This document shows, one piece after another, positions 60,612 to 64,000 of a DNA stretch of 64,000 nucleotides. The translations under genes were made by a program, and so were the position numbers. The DNA comes from Mycobacterium colombiense CECT 3035 (GTDB lineage Bacteria; Actinomycetota; Actinomycetes; Mycobacteriales; Mycobacteriaceae): assembly GCF_002105755.1 (NCBI RefSeq), contig NZ_CP020821.1, positions 2,976,001-3,040,000 of the forward strand, written 5' to 3'. Under the pieces are notes generated by a model. It saw only the letters and a list, made by a program, of their open reading frames with translations. It was not told where the DNA came from and searched no databases. The first letter of the stretch is position 1. Each line of letters starts with the position of its first letter.

Positions 60612-61162
60612 TCAGGACTCGGGAGGATTTGCGCGCGTATTTGGCGGCGGACCTCAAGGCGTACGGCCTGCAGCGTTGGCGGCTCCGTCACCGGATCTTG
60701 GAGCGCCCGGCCTACTTTCAGCGCCTACTGCGCAAATCGGAGTATTGGACCAACACGGCCCGCACACCGGCGGGGCACGCCGTCGCCGCATACCTGAGGC
60801 TGCGCACCAAGCTGTTGGGGGAACGGCTCGGCTTCGACATCCCGCGCAACGTCTTTGGTCCCGGCCTGTCGATCGCCCACCCCGGTTTGGTGGTCGTGCA
60901 CTACAAGGCCCGGGTCGGCGCGAATTGCCGAATACACCATGGAGTGACGATCGGAGAAGGGCGTCCCGGCCACTACCCGTCCATCGGTGACGACGTGTTC
61001 ATCTCGCCGATGGCGATGGTGCTGGGCGCGGAAGTCGGGGACCGCGTGATGATCCGGCCCGGCGCCGTGATCACCAAATCGGTGCCGGACGATGTCGACG
61101 TCGCCGGCTATCCGGCCCGCATCGTCAACGACCGCCGGCCCCGCACGGTGATCGAGGATTAG
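60608..61162 (+). CDS. serine acetyltransferase-like hexapeptide acyltransferase
   Basis: A 184-residue protein. A helical N-terminal part (TREDLRAYLAADLKAYGLQR) is followed by a left-handed beta-helix: ISxNxxGPGLSIAHPGLVVV-type repeats, ARVGANCRIHHGVTIGEG with catalytic His, ISPMAMVLGAEVGDRVMIRP and VAGYPARIV. Such CysE-like proteins inside polysaccharide clusters usually acetylate a sugar rather than serine. The ATG overlaps the flippase stop by four bases. The target is inferred from context. Confidence 0.87.
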   Translation: MIRTREDLRAYLAADLKAYGLQRWRLRHRILERPAYFQRLLRKSEYWTNTARTPAGHAVAAYLRLRTKLLGERLGFDIPRNVFGPGLSIAHPGLVVVHYKARVGANCRIHHGVTIGEGRPGHYPSIGDDVFISPMAMVLGAEVGDRVMIRPGAVITKSVPDDVDVAGYPARIVNDRRPRTVIED

Positions 61163-61188
61163 ATGAAACCCCGGAAGCGGCCGATCAC

Positions 61189-63021
61189 GTGACGCGCACG
61201 ACGGATCGGGCATATCTGAAGCGCCCGGCCAACGACCCACCCCCCTTGCCGGCGCACCGATCGCTCGCGGCGCTGATCGTGAGCCACAACGACCCCGAGC
61301 TGCTCGAAGCGTGCCTTGGCAGCCTCGCCGAGCATCTGCCCGAGGTGCCGGTCTACGTATCGGAGACCAACGAGGGTGGCCTGGACCGGGACCGACTGCA
61401 CGCCCGGTACCACGCGGTGCACTGGGTGTCCGGGCCGCCGAACCCCAACTTCGCCGCGCGCTTCAACGGGCTGGTGGAACACGTCCCCGGCGATGCAAAC
61501 CTGTTGCTGTTCAACGCGAATGCACGTGTGTCGGGATCGTTGGCCAGGACCCGAGAGTTGCTCCGCGGGCCCCGGGTGGCCGCGGTCTCGCCGATGGCGC
61601 GCGACGGCGGTGCACCCGGTCGGCTGGCGCGGCGCTTCATCACCCGGCGCCCGCCGTGCCTGGCGATCAACCGCGCGGCCTGGAACGCCCTCGGCGGCTT
61701 CGATGAGGAATTCTTCTGCTACGGCGAGGCGGCCGACTGGCAAGCGCGGGCCCGCGCAGCGGGTTGGCGTGTCCTGTCGACCGACGAGCCCGACGTCGAT
61801 TGCGCTGCGACCGAAGGACCGGCCGTCACCGACGCGGAAGACCGCCGCCGTCGCGATTTGGCGCGCGCCAACGCCGCGCTGCTGCTCGAACACCAGCACG
61901 GCGTGCACCGCGCCGACGTGCGGTTGGCCGGAGCCACCGTGCTTGACCGGTTGCGCCGCGCACAACGGGCACGCGGGCGCACGGACCTGCCGGCGATCGT
62001 GATCACCACCAACCGCCTCGTCTACGGTGGAGCCGAGCGGCAAAAGGCGTTGCTGGCAACGGAATTGGACCGACGCGGCTACGCGGTCACCATTGCCTGC
62101 ATGCAGCGGCTGGGCCCGCTGATCTCCGAGATCCCGGACACGGTGCGCGTGGTGCGCCAACCGTGGTGGGCGCCGATCGTCGACATCCCGGCGGGCCCGG
62201 CGGTGGTCATCACCGGCGATACCAACACCGAAGTGGGATTCGGGAGTGTGTGGCGCGCGGCGGGACGACACCGGCACTGGTTGGTCGCACCGCATGTTCC
62301 GCCCGAGGAGGACAGGCCCATCTACTCACGGGCCCTGACCGCCGCGATGCGACGCGCGGACGGCTTCATCGTTTTGGCGCAACGGCATTGGGACATGCTG
62401 CTCGCACAGCATCGGCTTTGGGGAAGGCGTTTCATCGCACCCAACGGCGTCGCCGACATCGGAGATCCGAGCCCTCGGCACCGAACCGGCGGTGAGCCGC
62501 TGCACCTGGTGATGCTGTCCCGCATCGTCGAGCACAAGAATCCCCACCTGCTCATCGAGGCGCTGAGCGACCTGGCCGGATTGCCCTGGCGGTTATCCAT
62601 TTTCGGCGACGGCCCCGATCGAGAGAGACTGCAGGCGGCAACACCTGCACAGGTCGGCAAGCGGGTTCACTGGCGCGGATGGTCGGCGGGCCCCGGGCCG
62701 GCCCTGGCCGACGCGGATCTGCTCTGCGTCCCGAGCCGCTCGGAGGCCTTCCCGGTCGTGATTCTCGAGGCGATGTCGCGAGCGATACCGGTTGCGGCGT
62801 CGGCGGTGTGCGCGGTCCCGGAAATGTTGGACTTCGGCAGGGCCGGATTCCTGGTCGAGCCAGTGTCTGTCTCGGGCTGGCGTGAACAGCTGGCGCGGAT
62901 CCTGACGGACCCGGGCGCGCTGCCATCGGTTGGACGACGCGGCTACGAGCGGATGCACAAGCACTACACCGTGGAGGCGATGGCCGACGCCTACCTCGAT
63001 GCGATCGGGGCCGTGCTGTGA
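61189..63021 (+). CDS. two-domain glycosyltransferase (GT2-like + GT4)
   Basis: A 610-residue protein. Residues 1-240 are GT2-like (rhamnosyltransferase type): SLAALIVSHNDPELLEACLG, NPNFAARFNGLVEHV, LLLFNANARVSG and GGFDEEFFCYGEAADWQARA, the last resembling the ED catalytic area. From about 265 a GT-B fold begins (AIVITTNRLVYGGAERQKAL). Its C-terminal half has VMLSRIVEHKNPHLLIEALS, FGDGPDRERL and the GT4 donor site PSRSEAFPVVILEAMSRAIP. Two transferases in one chain could add two successive sugars. The GTG start lies 26 bases after the acetyltransferase stop; its stop overlaps the next GTG. Confidence 0.88.
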   Translation: MTRTTDRAYLKRPANDPPPLPAHRSLAALIVSHNDPELLEACLGSLAEHLPEVPVYVSETNEGGLDRDRLHARYHAVHWVSGPPNPNFAARFNGLVEHVPGDANLLLFNANARVSGSLARTRELLRGPRVAAVSPMARDGGAPGRLARRFITRRPPCLAINRAAWNALGGFDEEFFCYGEAADWQARARAAGWRVLSTDEPDVDCAATEGPAVTDAEDRRRRDLARANAALLLEHQHGVHRADVRLAGATVLDRLRRAQRARGRTDLPAIVITTNRLVYGGAERQKALLATELDRRGYAVTIACMQRLGPLISEIPDTVRVVRQPWWAPIVDIPAGPAVVITGDTNTEVGFGSVWRAAGRHRHWLVAPHVPPEEDRPIYSRALTAAMRRADGFIVLAQRHWDMLLAQHRLWGRRFIAPNGVADIGDPSPRHRTGGEPLHLVMLSRIVEHKNPHLLIEALSDLAGLPWRLSIFGDGPDRERLQAATPAQVGKRVHWRGWSAGPGPALADADLLCVPSRSEAFPVVILEAMSRAIPVAASAVCAVPEMLDFGRAGFLVEPVSVSGWREQLARILTDPGALPSVGRRGYERMHKHYTVEAMADAYLDAIGAVL

Positions 63022-64000
63022 ATACGCCTCGGGTGCTTTGGCTTTCGCCGTGGACACGCCCGGCCGTACGCGTCCAGGCCGAAGCGCTGCTGCGCCACGG
63101 CGCCGATGTGCTGTTGGTGACCTCGGACCAGCATCCGGAGTCCGATGCCGCGCGCGATTACGAGTTGGTGCTCGACCCCAGATTCCGCACCGCCGCAACC
63201 TGGCTCCCGACCCTGAGGGCCTGGCGTCGGGTCCGCGAATACCAGCCTGACGTCGTGATCGCCGAACTGGTCCGGGACCCGCGCTGGATTGCGCTGGCCG
63301 GACGGGTCCCACGCATTCAAGTGGTGCACGACGACCGGCCACACGATCCCGACGAACTGACGCCGGCCTACGAACGCGCGGTATTCGACCGCTGGGGCGC
63401 CCGTTCAGCGGCCACCGTCACCTACAGCGACTACGTCGCCTCCGCCGTCGCGGCGCGGCGCGATATCGCCGGCACGCCCGTGCACGTCGTGCCTCTGGCC
63501 AGCGACCTCGACCTGGACCGCCTGCCGCCGTTCGTCGGGCCCGAAGGACGCCGTGATTTCGTCATGTTCGGCCGCCTCAACCCGTACAAGAACGCAGGCG
63601 TCGTGCTGGAAGCCTGGCAGCGACACGTGATCGGGGGCCGCTGGCGCGGCGACGACCTGGTTCTCATCGGCGACGGGGCACTGGACGCGGCCACGCTGCC
63701 CAAGCACACGCGCTGGCGCAACGGCAGCTTCCGCTACGCCGATGTCGTCGAGACGCTGGCCGCCGCGAAAGGTTCGATCGCCCACTATCGCCGTGCTTCA
63801 CAAAGCGGCGTGCAAGTGCTCTCGATGCAGCTGGGCGTCATGCCGATCGTGTCCACCGCCGGTGCCCTGCCGGAGTACCAACCGCCGGGCTGCCCCCCGA
63901 CCGGCGTCGACGACGTTGCCGGGCTCGCCGCCGCGTTCGACGCCCTGGCGGACCCGAATATCGCGGCGGCACAAGGCGCCGAGGCCGCGCGCCACTACAC
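63018..64000 (+). CDS. GT4-like glycosyltransferase (3' end off window)
   Basis: The frame is open from GTG 63018 to the edge, about 327 residues. VLWLSPWTRPAVRVQAEALL and PLASDLDLDRLPPFVGPEGR are followed by FVMFGRLNPYKNAGVVLEAW. LVLIGDGALD, then IAHYRRASQSGVQVLSMQLG and a CLPEYQ-like ALPEYQPPG, fit the donor half of a GT-B enzyme. It is coupled to the preceding glycosyltransferase by a GTGA overlap. The sugar is unknown and the C-terminus is not in view. Confidence 0.85.
   Translation, partial: MNTPRVLWLSPWTRPAVRVQAEALLRHGADVLLVTSDQHPESDAARDYELVLDPRFRTAATWLPTLRAWRRVREYQPDVVIAELVRDPRWIALAGRVPRIQVVHDDRPHDPDELTPAYERAVFDRWGARSAATVTYSDYVASAVAARRDIAGTPVHVVPLASDLDLDRLPPFVGPEGRRDFVMFGRLNPYKNAGVVLEAWQRHVIGGRWRGDDLVLIGDGALDAATLPKHTRWRNGSFRYADVVETLAAAKGSIAHYRRASQSGVQVLSMQLGVMPIVSTAGALPEYQPPGCPPTGVDDVAGLAAAFDALADPNIAAAQGAEAARHY

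Overview
The window is GC-rich actinobacterial DNA from a non-tuberculous Mycobacterium. PE, PPE and WXG100 (Esx) proteins, rpfB, lpq-type lipoproteins and gene order support this. Most of it matches the M. tuberculosis segment Rv1007c (metS) to Rv1057, read backwards. Gene names below come from protein recognition plus this synteny; no search was run.

Layout. 1-5.8 kb: a YVTN beta-propeller gene (Rv1057-like, cut by the window edge), a three-gene unit (DUF427, a small DUF6295-like protein, a dienelactone hydrolase-like protein), a membrane protein, a methyltransferase and a secreted DUF732 protein. 5.8-7.8 kb: a 50-residue ORF, a receptor Ser/Thr kinase gene split by a frameshift, and a tRNA with anticodon UAA. 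8.1-12.5 kb: a PE8-PPE15-esxJ-esxI cassette (ESX-5a type), a strong bidirectional terminator and a convergent PPE gene. 13.2-24.1 kb: trcR-trcS, then a co-directional kdpFABCDE cluster preceded by an unannotated small membrane ORF. 24.1-24.5 kb: a small winged-helix-like ORF bounded by 21-bp inverted repeats. 24.5-30.1 kb: ppx2, a DUF501 gene, a ftsB/divIC-like gene, eno, lpqU and mazG. 30.1-42.3 kb: mfd, an extra lysA paralogue, a TetR gene, tRNA-Gln, glmU, prsA, an arsC-like gene, lpqT, an SDR gene, rplY and pth. 42.3-50.0 kb: pks16 (a fatty-acyl-AMP-ligase-like protein), ispE, ksgA, rpfB, tatD and metG. 50.1-64 kb: an accessory surface-polysaccharide region. It holds a PAS protein, a polysaccharide deacetylase, a BcsB-like protein, two ScbR-like TetR genes, a PE remnant with a PPE gene, an RmlC-like protein, a phosphoglycosyl transferase, a flippase, an acetyltransferase and two glycosyltransferases. 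The last gene runs off the edge.

How the genes work together. TrcRS and KdpDE are two-component systems placed on either side of the Kdp K+ ATPase genes. The Rv1057-type gene at the left edge is a known TrcR-repressed target in M. tuberculosis. The eno-ftsB-DUF501-ppx2, mfd-mazG and rpfB-ksgA-ispE groups are tight housekeeping units. The right-hand cluster has the parts of a lipid-linked polysaccharide assembly and export pathway.

A recurrent oddity is single-base frameshifts in short G/C runs: the kinase, rplY, ispE and one TetR gene. The polysaccharide deacetylase gene also carries a 26-bp-offset repeat that removes its expected stop. Either the sequence carries indel errors or several of these genes are decaying. 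Read quality decides between the two.
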